Shown: positions 22,871-33,977 of the stretch, in pieces | Position numbering within the stretch: position 1 is the stretch's first letter | How the letters are laid out: the number at the start of each line of letters is the position of its first letter | Source of the DNA: Siphonodentalium dalli | Taxonomy: Eukaryota > Mollusca > Scaphopoda > Gadilida > Siphonodentaliidae | Length of the DNA stretch: 64,000 bases | Direction of reading: 5' to 3' | NCBI GenBank assembly: GCA_032622095.1 | Contig: CP136062.1 | Location: 18,355,739 to 18,419,738, forward strand | Program-made: the position numbers and the translations under genes | The notes under the pieces: generated by a model | Database searches by the model: none | Told to the model about the DNA's origin: nothing | What the model saw: only the letters and a program-made list of their open reading frames with translations

Positions 22871-23600
22871 GCATTGGTTGAATTATTTATTAACTAGTAG
22901 AATAATTACATTTATTATAATTATTCCACAAAACTAATCCAGTTCCGAAAATATTCTCAGGACCACTAATCCAACGATGAAAGTAAACGAATTAACATTT
23001 ACATTTAGAACCACTAAATAGTGATATATCCAATAATCCAACAGAATCACCACTTCACTATATAGCGCTCCACATATCCGATATAACTAACAATAGAACT
23101 TGTATCTGGAGAATCTGGAGGAACCAATGGACTATTATGGTAGTAATTTCGAAACAGTTTCTTGAAAAGGCGACACGTTTGTCACATAATAATGATGTGC
23201 AGCATTACCTTTGGCAAAAAGTAGTTGGTTGTTGGTTACAGGTCCAAATTCCATGTCATCATTCTGGGAGACAGACTTCTTCGGAATTCATGATCCACTT
23301 ATACAATGTATATAATAATAGTAAGACACAATCATGCGACTTCCACATTTGACTTTCCAAACACATCTGCGAGTGACTTGGTTTGTGAAAACGCGTCACA
23401 CGTTAATCCGTGTCGCTTCGGACATATTTATTCACATTCAACGGCGATCACTGCATGGGTAATCACGATGATTGGTGTGGCTAACGGGTCATTGTGTTCA
23501 TCTCGGCCAGCGCACGGATTGTACGTCGTGTTCAACTTACGATCAATTGCGTATTTCGAGATAATCGCATTATGTGCGGTCAATTGTGCTCTAAGTAGGT
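22871..23600. other. No gene seen
   Basis: Two overlapping short frames (23137-23352 and 23306-23632) have no recognised domain. Confidence 0.4.
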
Positions 23601-23601
23601 C

Positions 23602-23682
23602 AGAGCACGCGAATAGTTCTTTACCAGAATAAATCTCGTCTCCGACTCGATTTATTCTATTAAAGAACTATTCTTGTGCTCT
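23602..23682. other. Long imperfect hairpin
   Basis: AGAGCAC..GAATAGTTCTTTA and AGAATAAAT pair with ATTTATTCT, TAAAGAACTATTC and GTGCTCT. The stem is about 33 bp with a 15-bp loop (CTCGTCTCCGACTCG). It lies just outside the arm that starts at 23726. Confidence 0.7.
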
Positions 23683-23725
23683 AACCATTACGTAGAGGTT
23701 GGCTCTCAGTCTCTACCCGGCAGTG

Positions 23726-24191
23726 CACAGTGTATAAACCGTACAAACATTAAATCGGAAGTTGTTTTCGAAAAGACGAAAAATACTATTTTTAGAACGT
23801 AAATGTGACAGAAATATCACAACAACACCACAAAATCCAGGTTTCAGACGGACACACGGTTGCACCACATCTGCTAACGTAATTATAAATTGTACATACA
23901 CATATGTCGATCATAAGCGGGGGCCATTTGAGCGAAGAACTCTGTTTAATAGATAAAAACGGCCTTTGATCACTTCAGAAAATAATTTTCTCGCAAAAAT
24001 TCCCTCTTCAAATGTCATTTTAACACATATCCAACATCTGTCGGAAATCCCACTATATTGCAACGGAAAGGCCGTTACGTGTGTAACGTATATGGACATG
24101 CTCTTGGCTCGAGTGTATTCACAATTTGAACGTAGATAGTAATCATAGTATTGATTTGGGCACCCCGCTCTGAGTCTATGTACGCCTAGTT
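23726..24191. mobile_element. Long inverted repeat, left arm (466 bp)
   Basis: Inverted copy of 26547-27004. It opens with CACAGTGTATAAACCGTAC and closes with TATGTACGCCTAGTT. The copies are highly similar, with scattered substitutions and small indels. The segment between the arms (24192-26546) contains the paralogous block shared with 18-20 kb. The arms define a possible 3.28-kb foldback unit. Confidence 0.8.
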
Positions 24192-24369
24192 TAAGTTGAT
24201 GATCACTAGTTGCCAAAAATATGTACGCCAAGTTGTGATGATGGGATTTATGTGAAAAGACGAACCCATGAATTAGGTTTCCATATTAGAGATACTCGGC
24301 CTCCCGATGGTCATTATTAACCTTCAATCACAAGAGAAAGGCACTGTTCCGCTCCACATCCGTTTTCCG

Positions 24370-25036
24370 AATCTTGGATAGGGACCCACCCCATCCAAAC
24401 TGCTTCAAATGACAATTTTACTCAGTTTTCTTGATCTATCTTTTCTTATCAATGTCCCGTATCATGATTATAGAAGCATTCCCACTTTTATATACCAACA
24501 GCACTGTAAAGTTTCAAAACAATTCTCCAATAAATGTGGGTTGTACGGTATGCTGATGGATTGACATTTTAAATCCAATATGGCTTCAGGTGCTCATGTT
24601 TGTTTTAAACACATTTTGCGGAACCATAGAGGCTCCCATCTAGAGACCACGCCGAAGATCCATATGGAGTTCGGTGACGAATGGGTGAGAAATGTGACCT
24701 GTAATGTGTGCTAAAGGATTTGGTCATACAAAGAGTAAAATCCAAGATGGCCAAAATGGCAGCCATTTATTTTACAAAATTTGGGGAAAAATCGAAGGCA
24801 CCCACCGAGAGGTCAGAACGAAGATCCATATACAGATTGGTGATGATCGGATAAGGGATAAGCTCTGCATTTTGTGTTAAAGGATTTGGTGATGCAAAGA
24901 CTAACATCCAAGATGGCTGCCAGTGGCCATAATTTTCATAAAAAATCATTCAAATTTTACATCTCCCAGTTATAGGTGATTCTCGACCCATATATGGGTA
25001 TATACCGAATAACGTTCAAATCGCTCAAAGTTTGTT
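24370..25036. repeat. Inverted paralogous block, right copy, part 1
   Basis: Inverted counterpart of 18217-18870. It includes AACTCCATATGGATCTTC-like and CCAAGATGGCTGCCAGTGGC words of the CATGGCCGCC family. Confidence 0.75.
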
Positions 25037-25040
25037 TTAA

Positions 25041-25431
25041 CCCTTTACCCAACAGAAAGGCCCTGTGCCAATGCATTCTCTTATATATGCGAGTCGACCA
25101 TAGGTCGCCTTGCATATATAAGAGAATGCATCGGCTTAACACATTAAAAATTATAAAATTGTTAAAGAATGTAAGAAAAATTGTAATAAGTGTTAAAAAA
25201 AGATTTTTTTTAGGCCAATGCATTCTCTTATCTATGCGAGGCGACCTATGGTCGACTCGCATATATAAGAGAATGCATTGGCACAGGGCATAGCTATAAC
25301 TATCACAATGTGGTCAAGGAGCCGGTTCCAATGATATCCATATTTGTATGGTTCTATTGAGACAGACCGAAGATATTTTAGGCTGTTGAAGCTTTATTTG
25401 GCCGGTTTTGGCCGGTTTGTTGGGTAAAGGG
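25041..25431. mobile_element. TTAA-target MITE with twin hairpins (391 bp)
   Basis: Flanked by TTAA (25037-25040 and 25432-25435), with terminal inverted repeats CCCTTTACCCAACA / TGTTGGGTAAAGGG. Inside are two 69-bp hairpins (25067-25135 and 25214-25282) that are near-exact inverted copies of each other; each arm starts GCCAATGCATTCTCTTAT. The TTAA target and CCCTTT start fit non-autonomous piggyBac elements (known family trait; assignment inferred). The inverted paralogue at 18217-18220 lacks the insert, which fixes the boundaries. A second copy is at 40533-40907. Confidence 0.85.
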
Positions 25432-25436
25432 TTAAC

Positions 25437-25490
25437 ACATTTGTTTTATTTTATTACAGTTGTTTAATAGTCTATTTTTATTTGAAGAAT
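25437..25490. repeat. Inverted paralogous block, right copy, part 2
   Basis: TTGTTTTATTTTATTACAG and TTTAATAGTCTATTTTTA are the inverted counterpart of 18155-18215. Confidence 0.7.
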
Positions 25491-25915
25491 TAAAATTACT
25501 CAATCCGAAATGTCGCTCGCAAATCTGCGCAAATTACTATTTCCTTGGCATCGGCGGTAAAAGATATGTGATTCGAGTCGCGGAACCGACCCATCAAAGC
25601 TCAGAGTGATTACATCTCGATGTTTGAATTCTATTATTTTAATTTGATGTGGCCCAGTAAATAGTCGACGAGAAGACTTATCTGAACAAATTGCGGATGA
25701 AGATGGATAACTCTAAAAACAAGTGACTTTTTTGTGTCAGATAGTTGACAATAACATGTTTTGCGCAATTTTATACTATAGTTGACTGTGATTAACATTA
25801 GTTTTGGGCAATTACTGGATTCTTATAACTGACGCGGCATTTTAAAAAAAATGTTGTTGTTGGAATCTGATCATATGGGAACCAACGAATCGGATTGAGT
25901 ACCTTTACTTGAAGA
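25488..25915. mobile_element. MITE with ACTCAATCCGA ends, second copy
   Basis: TTAA at about 25493, then AATTACTCAATCCGAAATG. The far end is ATCGGATTGAGTACCTT. Inverted relative to 19632-20070. The left paralogous block has no equivalent at this position (17985-18215 is continuous across it), so this is an insertion into the right block. Confidence 0.65.
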
Positions 25916-25929
25916 GTTTACATTTATTT

Positions 25930-26085
25930 GAAGAATCTATTATTGTGTTATGCTTTCATTTACACCAAGTTGAATAAATGATTTTTAATAGAACTAGTTA
26001 AATATCAGCCTTTCCATGCCAAAGCGCATTGATAGATCCTTGAGCATTTAGCAAGCTGACATGTTATTACACCTTGGTGTCATTC
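25930..26085. repeat. Inverted paralogous block, right copy, part 3
   Basis: ATAAATGATTTTTAATAGAAC, CTTTCCATGCCAA.GCGCATT and TTAGCAAGCTGACATGTTAT are the inverted counterpart of 17985-18140. Confidence 0.75.
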
Positions 26086-26546
26086 CCCATTATTAACTGC
26101 TGGTGAACTCAAACCCCCTACCAATGGTTAAGTGGATACATATTACATAATAGAAGCATTCGTAAAACCTTCTGTCCCATTGTTTTGAAGAAAAATTACT
26201 CTAGGAACAAAATTACAGGGCCAGGAAAAATGTGTAAGCAGGACCGCAGAAGCAACCACCGCGGCACCGCCCCACCTAGTGTTCGGAAAAACAATTGCAG
26301 ACCCCACCCCTGACATATACACAATTTCATCACAGAATACAACATATTTCCATACAGCTTTGTTACATGCGGAGTCGAATAAAAGTAACTAAATAGTTTA
26401 GGAATACATTGTTTGATTCAGGCAGAGTCTATAAGTTCAATGACGTGACATTTCGAAGACATAGTTATGTTTAAGTGGATCGAAAGGAACATATCATTAC
26501 TGTACGATTCCTGTATAACATCGCAACTAGTATTGTCGTCGTACAC
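26086..26546. other. No gene seen
   Basis: Inside the inverted pair. No coding or repeat recognised. Confidence 0.4.
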
Positions 26547-27004
26547 AACTAGGCGTACATAGACTGACGAGTGGGGTGTCCAAATAAATACTCTCTACTT
26601 TTAAATTGTGAATACACTCGAGCCAAGGGCATGTCGATATATGTTGCACACATAACGGCCTTTCCGTTGCAATATTGTGGGGTTTCCGACAGATTCTGGC
26701 TATGTGTTAAAATGACATTTGAAGAGGATATTTTTACGAGAAAATTATTTTCTGAAGTGATCAAAGGCCGCTTTTATTTATTAAACAGAGTCCTTCGCTC
26801 AAATGGCCCCCGCTTACGATCGGCAAATGTGTATGTACAATTTATAATTACGTTAGTAGATGTGGTGCAACCGTGTGTCCGTCTGAAACCTGGAGTTTGT
26901 GGTGTTGTTGTGATATTTCTGTCACATTTACGTTCTAAAAATAGCATTTTTCGTCTTTTCGAAAACAACTTCCGATTTAATGTTTGTACGGTTTATACAC
27001 TGTG
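26547..27004. mobile_element. Long inverted repeat, right arm (458 bp)
   Basis: Counterpart of 23726-24191. It carries a 144-codon + frame (26571-27005) that is broken in the other arm; no domain is recognised and it is probably fortuitous. Confidence 0.8.
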
Positions 27005-28269
27005 AGTGGGGTCTATCTTACCGAAAACACCTCTGTTAAATTACCGATTAAAAATTCCGTCTGCCATATGCCCTGTCACTAACTCGCGGGCATATTGGGT
27101 CTTCGCGACATTCCCGGCATAATGGGAAAACAATAACACGAACACTAGTTCAGTGGTTTTAGTATGCGCTAGGTGGTCGGTCCCAACTATATTTTTTATA
27201 TGAAATGAAATATTGATACCGTAATTTATATACATCATGTATACTGCCGTGTATATAATTCAAACTGAATTATCTTATATACCTCTATATGGAATGAATG
27301 ATACACACCCGTGTATTATTATATATTTTCCCTTTATCCATAATTAGTGCACACAAATTTTTAAAACTTTAAGAACAAAATTTAGCGATTGAGAACATCA
27401 CTTCCATCGGGAAAAGGACACCCTTCGTAAACCGGGGAGCCGCTCAGGTAAAATGGGAAACAACTTTTTTGGTCATCTCTTTTTATGACATATTTTATGG
27501 CCATCTTTTATTTTATGACTTCTTTTATTGGTGCTCGGAACCCTGCATCCGAAACGATGCTACCAATCGGTCTCCGGGTTTTGGAGTCGGAGTCCTCCAC
27601 CCTTTTTCCGATGAATTTTGTCATAATAGACAGGCATTATAAATGAGCCCAATGCTAATAAAACTGATAAACCTTTTAAAATATTCGACAAAATGTGTTC
27701 AACCTAACTCCAAAACTGTTCAAACTCTGCACTATCATAAAATATAATTTTACTTAATTCAGTTTAAGCATTCACGGTCCTGAAAAAACATTCACGTGTA
27801 TATGCATACGAAATTTGTTCTGCTTCAACAAACATATATACACTGTCTCAACAAACATATATACATATATGAATATCGTCCACGCTATACACGAATTAGA
27901 ATATGTGATGACACATATGCATTCGAGTAGAATCCTACGATTCGATTTTTAATGTCGTGTCTCGTCCGACCCTTAAGACCGCGTTCACTGGAATGACCTG
28001 AAAATGAAAAAAATCAGCCGGACTGTTCGACATGCCTGTCGAACAAGCTTTCCATTAACCTTCATCTGCCGCGAAGACAGTAATTTTCCTCTATACGTTG
28101 TAACGCGAAATATCATATATCCACCGGTCCGGTTCCGTGGTTTTAGTGCTACAAGTCAAAGTTCTGGAGTAGCATTCCATATATGGAAGTCATGAATAAT
28201 TCAAAAGCTCCATATATGGAAATGTTACTCCCTATTCCGAAGGCTTCTATTCTGGGTGTATTTAGTAAG
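27005..28269. other. No gene seen
   Basis: No convincing coding. TTTTATGACATATTTTATGG and TTTTATTTTATGACTTCTTT form a small AT-rich repetition at 27480-27530. CAACAAACATATATACA is duplicated at 27826-27870. Confidence 0.4.
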
Positions 28270-29020
28270 ACATGTATACAGTATATAGGCTCTTGTGTAG
28301 TCTCGTGTATACAGTATATATACTCTTGTGTAGTCTCGTGTATACAGTATATATACTCTTGTGTAGTCTCGTGTATACAGTATAGACTCTTGTGTAGTCT
28401 CGTGTATACAGTATATAGGCTCTTGTGTAGTCTCGTGTATACAGTATAGACTCCTGTGTAGTCTCGTGTATACAGTATATAGACTCTTGTGTAGTCTCGA
28501 GTATACAGTATATAGACTCCTGTGTAGTCTCGTGTATACAGTATATAGACTCTTGTGTAGTCTCGTGTATACAGGATATATACTCTTGTGTAGTCTCGTG
28601 TATACAGTATATATACTCTTGTGTAGTCTCGTGTATACAGTATATATACTCTTGTGTAGTCTCGCGTATACAGTATAGACTCTTGTGTAGTCTCGTGTAT
28701 ACAGTATATAGGCTCTTGTGTAGTCTCGTGTATACAGTATAGACTCCTGTGTAGTCTCGTGTATACAGTATATAGACTCTTGTGTAGTCTCGAGTATACA
28801 GTATATAGACTCCTGTGTAGTCTCGTGTATACAGTATATAGACTCTTGTGTAGTCTCGTGTATACAGGATATATACTCTTGTGTAGTATCGTGTATACAG
28901 TATATAGACTCTTGTGTAGTCTCGTGTATACAGGATATATACTCTTGTGTATTATCGTGTATACAGTATATAGACTCTTGTGTAGTCTCGTGTATACAGT
29001 ATATATACTCTTGTGTAGTT
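28270..29020. repeat. 33-bp minisatellite, 23 copies, higher-order
   Basis: Unit: AGACTCTTGTGTAGTCTCGT followed by GTATACAGTATAT. Most units are 33 bp and some are 31 bp (missing TA). Units 4-9 and 13-18 carry the same ordered variants, offset by exactly 293 bp (7 x 33 + 2 x 31), so a nine-unit block was duplicated. Near the 3' end a 66-bp dimer (GGATATATACTC type then GTATATAGACTC type) is repeated. The long + frame is a consequence of the 11-codon unit. Confidence 0.9.
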
Positions 29021-29024
29021 CAAA

Positions 29025-30112
29025 TTTCAGAAAGTATCACACCCTGTTATCACGTCTCTTACTCTTGGTGAATGCGGTTCCGTGCGACAATCATGCATAC
29101 CCTGTTCTCGCTAGCAATATACGCCCCTTTTCTCAGTGTGCATTTGTTGTTCGCTGCCGAATTTCAAACCACAGTTGTTGGAAATTATTATCAAAATCCA
29201 ATGATAAATGCACACACCATTAATATTATTATTAAAGTAATGATATGTGTACTTATCAGCGGATTTTGATAAACATCTGCCAACAACTGTGTTTCAAACC
29301 AAGATGCATGGAGCATCTATTTCAAAGTAATTATATTATTTCTCCACGTCATCAAGCAGACCAGATACCCCAGAGAGTTTGTGTCATCGATAGAAATGAA
29401 GCTTATATCCCGTGTTCACCCCCCCGGTGTACCTGGTATCACCAAATCGGAAGGTATCACCAAAACGGACCATGCGGTTTTGATAAATGAAAATAGCTCC
29501 TTCAGTTGAATATATTAATCACCAAGTTGATGATATCCACTATTCGAAACATACTTTGGTAAAGCGAATGTTCCCACAATGGGATAGCGATCATATCTTC
29601 TCTCACACCGATAAATTTAGTGGAAATTCGGCTCATTTCCGATTTTATCATTAATAATAGATTCGTTGACGTTATGCAGTTCGTTTGTGACATCATTATC
29701 ACCCATTGACGGTGTGGGATGCGTATATCGATATAAAAAATACATGTATATGTTCGGTTAATCTTAAAACTGCGCACCGGGGCCTACAGTGCGGTTCACA
29801 AAATACTTTCCGCGGTCACATGTGGGTGGCCATAAGAATTTCGGTATATATCAAAGCGCTGGAACAACGCAACCCATGCAGTCCTCTAAACGATCTAATC
29901 TACTTGTTATGTTGAGTTTTTGCATGACTGTAATAAATATTTTGTCATACCGGGTCGATCGACCCAATCAGTTTCGCGAAATCTAATTCAGCTATATTAT
30001 ATGGATTGACGTACAGCTTTCAAATGGAAAACTTAAATTGAGAAGTATGTTGTTTATTCTTCCAGATTACGACACATTGAGAAAGCTGAATGGGGGCAAC
30101 ACAGAAGGTGGT
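29025..30112. other. No gene seen
   Basis: Several 60-90 codon frames on both strands (29072-29490, 29502-29986) lack recognised domains. Confidence 0.4.
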
Positions 30113-30199
30113 TCTAACAGGCAAGTTTACGGGAAATGGGAATATTATAGGTCTTAACAGGCAAGTCTCGCGCGCGCGCGGGGAAGTGGGCACATTATA
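30113..30199. repeat. 40-bp satellite, left outlier
   Basis: Two diverged units (TCTTAACAGGCAAGTCTC, GGGAAGTGGGCACATTATA) with a (CG)n run. They belong to the array at 33978-37105 and are cut off from it by the 30200-32863 insertion. Confidence 0.85.
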
Positions 30200-30269
30200 C
30201 ACTGCAAAAAATAATTTCCTATAAACGCGTTTAATTAAAAACACCTGAGAGACACACTTATAAGACATG

Positions 30270-30590
30270 TGGTCTGTTTTAGTAAAAACACACGTGTTTT
30301 ATAATTAAAGCACCGGTGTTTATATAAAAACATGTCACAGTGTTTTAGAATAAGCACCCCATCCAATTATGAATAAACACCAGTGTTTATATAAAAACGC
30401 GTCATAGTGTTTTAACATCAACACTCTATCCGATTATGTATAAACACTAGTGTTTATATTAAAACATGTCATAGCGTTTTATAATAAACACACAACGTGT
30501 TGATTTTCCAGACACACTTTATAAACACTATGACGTGTTTATTATTATGAAAATAAAACACCCGATGTGTTTATAAATATTTTATTCTCA
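30270..30590. repeat. Subterminal repeats of the TA-target element
   Basis: AACAC.GGTGTTTATAT and AAAACATGTCA.AGTGTTTTA repeat about four times with a spacing of about 65 bp. The last copies are inverted. Confidence 0.7.
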
Positions 30591-30906
30591 AAAACAAATT
30601 TCAGTACAATTCAACAAATTGTTCAACATCATCTTCAAAATGTTCATGGGTTAACTAGTGTTTCGATTGGTCGTCAATTTGATAAGAACACAAAATGTTC
30701 TTAAACTCATGGAACTAGGTTGTTTCGAACTAGTTCGATGTGATCCTCGTGCATGTGCATGCAAATAACTGGTCGACATTGAATGAATGTAGTATATTAT
30801 ATACATTTAGAATTAAAGATGGATTTGTTCGCGGAGATTGAGATTTATTTTATATTTGACTATAATTATTATTAATTGTCATTTTTGAATCCACCTTGTT
30901 TCTTAA

Positions 30907-31151
30907 CACTTTCATGACGGGAGCTGCGCTGTTGCAGCATTAAAGATCATGTGCCATTGATTCTCTTACTTATGCGAGTCTCTGACGCGGAGCATCGCAT
31001 ATATAAGATAATGCATTGGCTTACAAGATCAATATTGATTGGCCAATGTATTATCTTGTATATGCGAGGCTCTCTATGGGAGACTCGCATATATAAGAGA
31101 ATGCATTGGAATATGGTTTTCGTAAAACTTCAGGAATCTCCAGTAATGAAA
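30907..31151. mobile_element. TTAA-target MITE with twin hairpins, second type
   Basis: TTAA at 30903-30906, then CACTTTCATGACGGGAGCTG. The other end, TCTCCAGTAATGAAA, is followed by TTAG. Two hairpins of about 69 bp contain the GCATTCTCTTAT...ATGCGAG core also present in the 25041 and 40533 elements, but the terminal sequences differ. Nested within the TA-target element. Closest relative: 47360-47605. Confidence 0.75.
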
Positions 31152-32863
31152 TTAGAGTAAAAACCATAAATGACTCAAATGTCGTATAATGGCACGAGTC
31201 TTTGGTTTCTTGTAAATCCATATTATAATATTTAAAGTCACGTGGTTTCTGATAAATCCATTATTTCGTCGTATGTAGAATCCATGTGTATCCCGTATAA
31301 TGGCTCTGAATCCCATATTTGGGACCATCTCCGAGGTTTTTGAGAGAAGTGGTAGTTTAATCTTCTGGCTCTGTTTTGAGTACAAGATGACTGATCATCA
31401 GATCACTGGTGGAATCAGTCTGTGCACGGAAAGCTTGTGTTTCAGTTTATCACTACATGCTCTTCATAATATTTAAATCATGGTTTCAAATCTCAGCTCG
31501 TGCCGTTATACAACTCGTGTGCTCCGTTAGTCCTCCATTTGTGTACACTAACTGCGTAATATCTCGCCAGTTCCTTAACTTTCCCGTCTCCTGTAATATT
31601 GCCTGGTCATTCAGAATCCTGAAACAATGAAGATTTAAAATTAATTAATTAAACTTTAGTGAAAATATCTGAAAAGCAAACAGCAACTTAGATCATTCGT
31701 ATATATAGCGGTCATATTATAAACCGTTTAATACGGATACTTGTTGATATTCTGACTTGTGTTGACAGCGAACTTTGTAATATTGAAAACCTAATGCAGG
31801 GACCATTGAATTGATTAATACACGGGAAATTTTCAACATTGTAAGAGACGCAAATCAAAATCGCTCACCAAAGTCACTTAAATCATGCAATCGCGAGCTT
31901 GGACATTCACCAACCCGTACGTGCAAGACAGATACATAATATACGGTCAGTAATAATGATTTTAGAATAAAGGGTTTGAAACTTATGTGCCGCTTTAAAT
32001 TTTGTTTTACCACTGGTGAGACTAGCCCCCAAAACGGATTCTATATTCTTGCAAATCAAAAAGATACACGCGTAACTGAGAGAGTTTGAGATTTAGATAG
32101 TGTCACCCTATCCATTTCAGATGACATGCACATATACAATATATCCTTTTCATTTCGATATAGATCGATTATATCTGCATTACTTCTTGCCAATACCATA
32201 GATATAAACTTACCTCAATTTCACGATACCACAAAATCCAAAGAAGACTGTTATTCTATGAAGAATTGATTGAACATTGAGTTATAGACATCACAGACAA
32301 ATAGATACAGTAAACATACACAATGCAGAGTGTGATTTAATTGAGGCCAAACTTAACTGGCTTTCCATGCGTGGTAACTTAGCACAGATGTTATTCCATC
32401 CAAAAGTCACCGAATTCTACCATATCAATGGTATTGTATTACACCCAGCAGACTATTGATAGACAAATCACAGCATGATACATGTCGGGAAGTCGCTCTG
32501 GCGTAGTCAAAAACGGTGGTGTTTAAGACATACATTAAAATATAAACGCTGGCGTTTTATACCATACGCAACAAGTGCAATTAGCCATAAATATTTGTTT
32601 AAGAACATTTATTACCACATATATTTATTTTAAAGTTAATTTGTAGTTGAATTAATAAATTGGACAATTGTATTCAGATTTTAAATTACAGTGCTGCACT
32701 GTCGAAGATAGTAATGCAACTGTTTAAAACATGTCGAGTGTTTTATTATAAACACTAGCGATTTCATATGTTACAAATAAACACATGATCCGTATATTTA
32801 TAAACACTACCAATTTTAATAAAACATGTGACACGTTTATATATCTTCAAATTTTTAGCAGTG

Positions 32864-32954
32864 TAGGTCTTAACAGGCAAGTCTTGTGCGCACAGGGATG
32901 TGGGCACATTATAGGTCTTAACAGGCAAGTCTCGCGCACGCTGGGAGGTGGGCA
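32864..32954. repeat. 40-bp satellite, middle outlier
   Basis: Two units with GCGC-rich variants (AAGTCTCGCGCACGCTGGGA), stranded between two insertions. Confidence 0.85.
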
Positions 32955-33977
32955 GTCTGGAGTAAACAACATACCCACATATAAAAAAAATAGTGGGTCT
33001 GACGACCTTTCGTTCAGTTTTCATTTCCCAAACCCGGGATTCCTTGTAATTACCGCCAATCAAAACTTAGCTCCAAGATATGTGTGCCCCAATAAAAAAC
33101 TAGTAACATGTCACGTGCTCTCGGTGTGGAAATTCCGAAGGTGTGGCTAAATGTTGTTAAAATAGTATCCATGACGTCATGTTATACCGGAAGAGAAATT
33201 CACAAATCGACAAATAAAGTAGATTGTTGACGAGCGGTCGAAAGTTTAAAATCAAGAATCACCGGAATTTGGATTGCATGCAGGCAACTGTAATTAGGGT
33301 ACAACTGGCCAATCTTTGGAGCTAATAATACGGCTGTGTAAGGTCGGGAGGGTTTCGGTGGGGTTGGTGGTATACTTGTGTTGCTCTGCGCTCGTTTTGG
33401 CTGCGGTGGTACTACTGCCGGTACTGGGGAACTGATAGATCGTTTTGTTATGTCATTTAACTTTTTTTTAGTTATGTAGTTGTTTTAGCAGATAGTCCCG
33501 ACATTCATGTATTTTTGATTCGTGGCCGTTGATTTGTGTTATTTTTTGACAACATGGGCGACAAATCGCCTGGCCAAGCTAAACAATAATTCGTTCTGAG
33601 TCCAAGAGATCCACATAAATTGACATTTTTTATAATTTCAAGAAGATCTGTCTTAGTTATTGTACATATTATTTTGGATCCCGGAAGCTAGCTGTTTCCC
33701 TTTATTGTCCGTCAGTAAAACAACCGCCGAACGAAAATTCACAAAACCCTGCAACTATTAATTCCGATTCTTAGAATCGGCTTCACAGGGTTTAAGCGGC
33801 CATGACGGCACTGGCACGTGACCATGTTTACGCCTGTCAATCACAACTAATTTCAGATTTATATTTAGTGCCGTGTGACGTAATTGGGGGGAAGCCTACA
33901 ACCGTTCAGAAATGAAAAGTTGATGGGAATGCAATAGACTCAGTATCAGTATGAATCTGAGTGTATGTTTACATAGA
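32955..33977. mobile_element. 1.02-kb insertion in the satellite
   Basis: CTGGGAGGTGGGCA flanks both sides (32941-32954 and 33978-33991). Taking one copy out gives a continuous satellite unit. The ends GTCTGGAGTAAACA and TGTTTACATAGA are weakly inverted. The interior has a hairpin (AATTCCGATTCTTAGAATCGG at about 33760, within AAACCCTG...CAGGGTTT). No coding is recognised; ATGGGCGACAAATCG at 33554 opens only 11 codons. The element type is unknown. Confidence 0.5.

Larger units (their letters stand above)
30200..32863. mobile_element. 2.66-kb TA-target element inserted in the satellite
   Basis: It starts CACTGCAAAAAATAA after TA (30198-30199) and ends ATTTTTAGCAGTG before TA (32864-32865). Removing it plus one TA restores an intact satellite unit (CATTATAGGTCTTAAC). 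Both ends are rich in GTGTTTATA/TAAAACATGT repeats: 30270-30590 holds about four copies of a unit of about 65 bp and 32700-32840 holds inverted relatives. These could be transposase-binding sites. No transposase frame is seen, so it is non-autonomous. The superfamily is uncertain; the TA duplication and CACTGC ends are not enough to decide. Confidence 0.75.

Noticed and set aside
23602-23682. Hairpin as a microRNA precursor
   Set aside because: The stem is long and nearly perfect, it sits beside a long inverted repeat, and no conserved seed was recognised; a MITE remnant is more likely.
26571-27005. 144-codon frame in the right long inverted arm
   Set aside because: The left arm carries stops in the equivalent frame, there is no recognisable domain, and the arms are better explained as repeat ends.
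28183-29223. Long open frames with an 11-residue protein repeat
   Set aside because: They follow from a 33-bp minisatellite; 31-bp units break the frame and no codon bias or domain is visible.
33554-33590. ATG frame as the missing first exon of the peptidase gene
   Set aside because: It encodes only 11 residues, ends in a stop, and has no donor that would supply the required split Gly codon.
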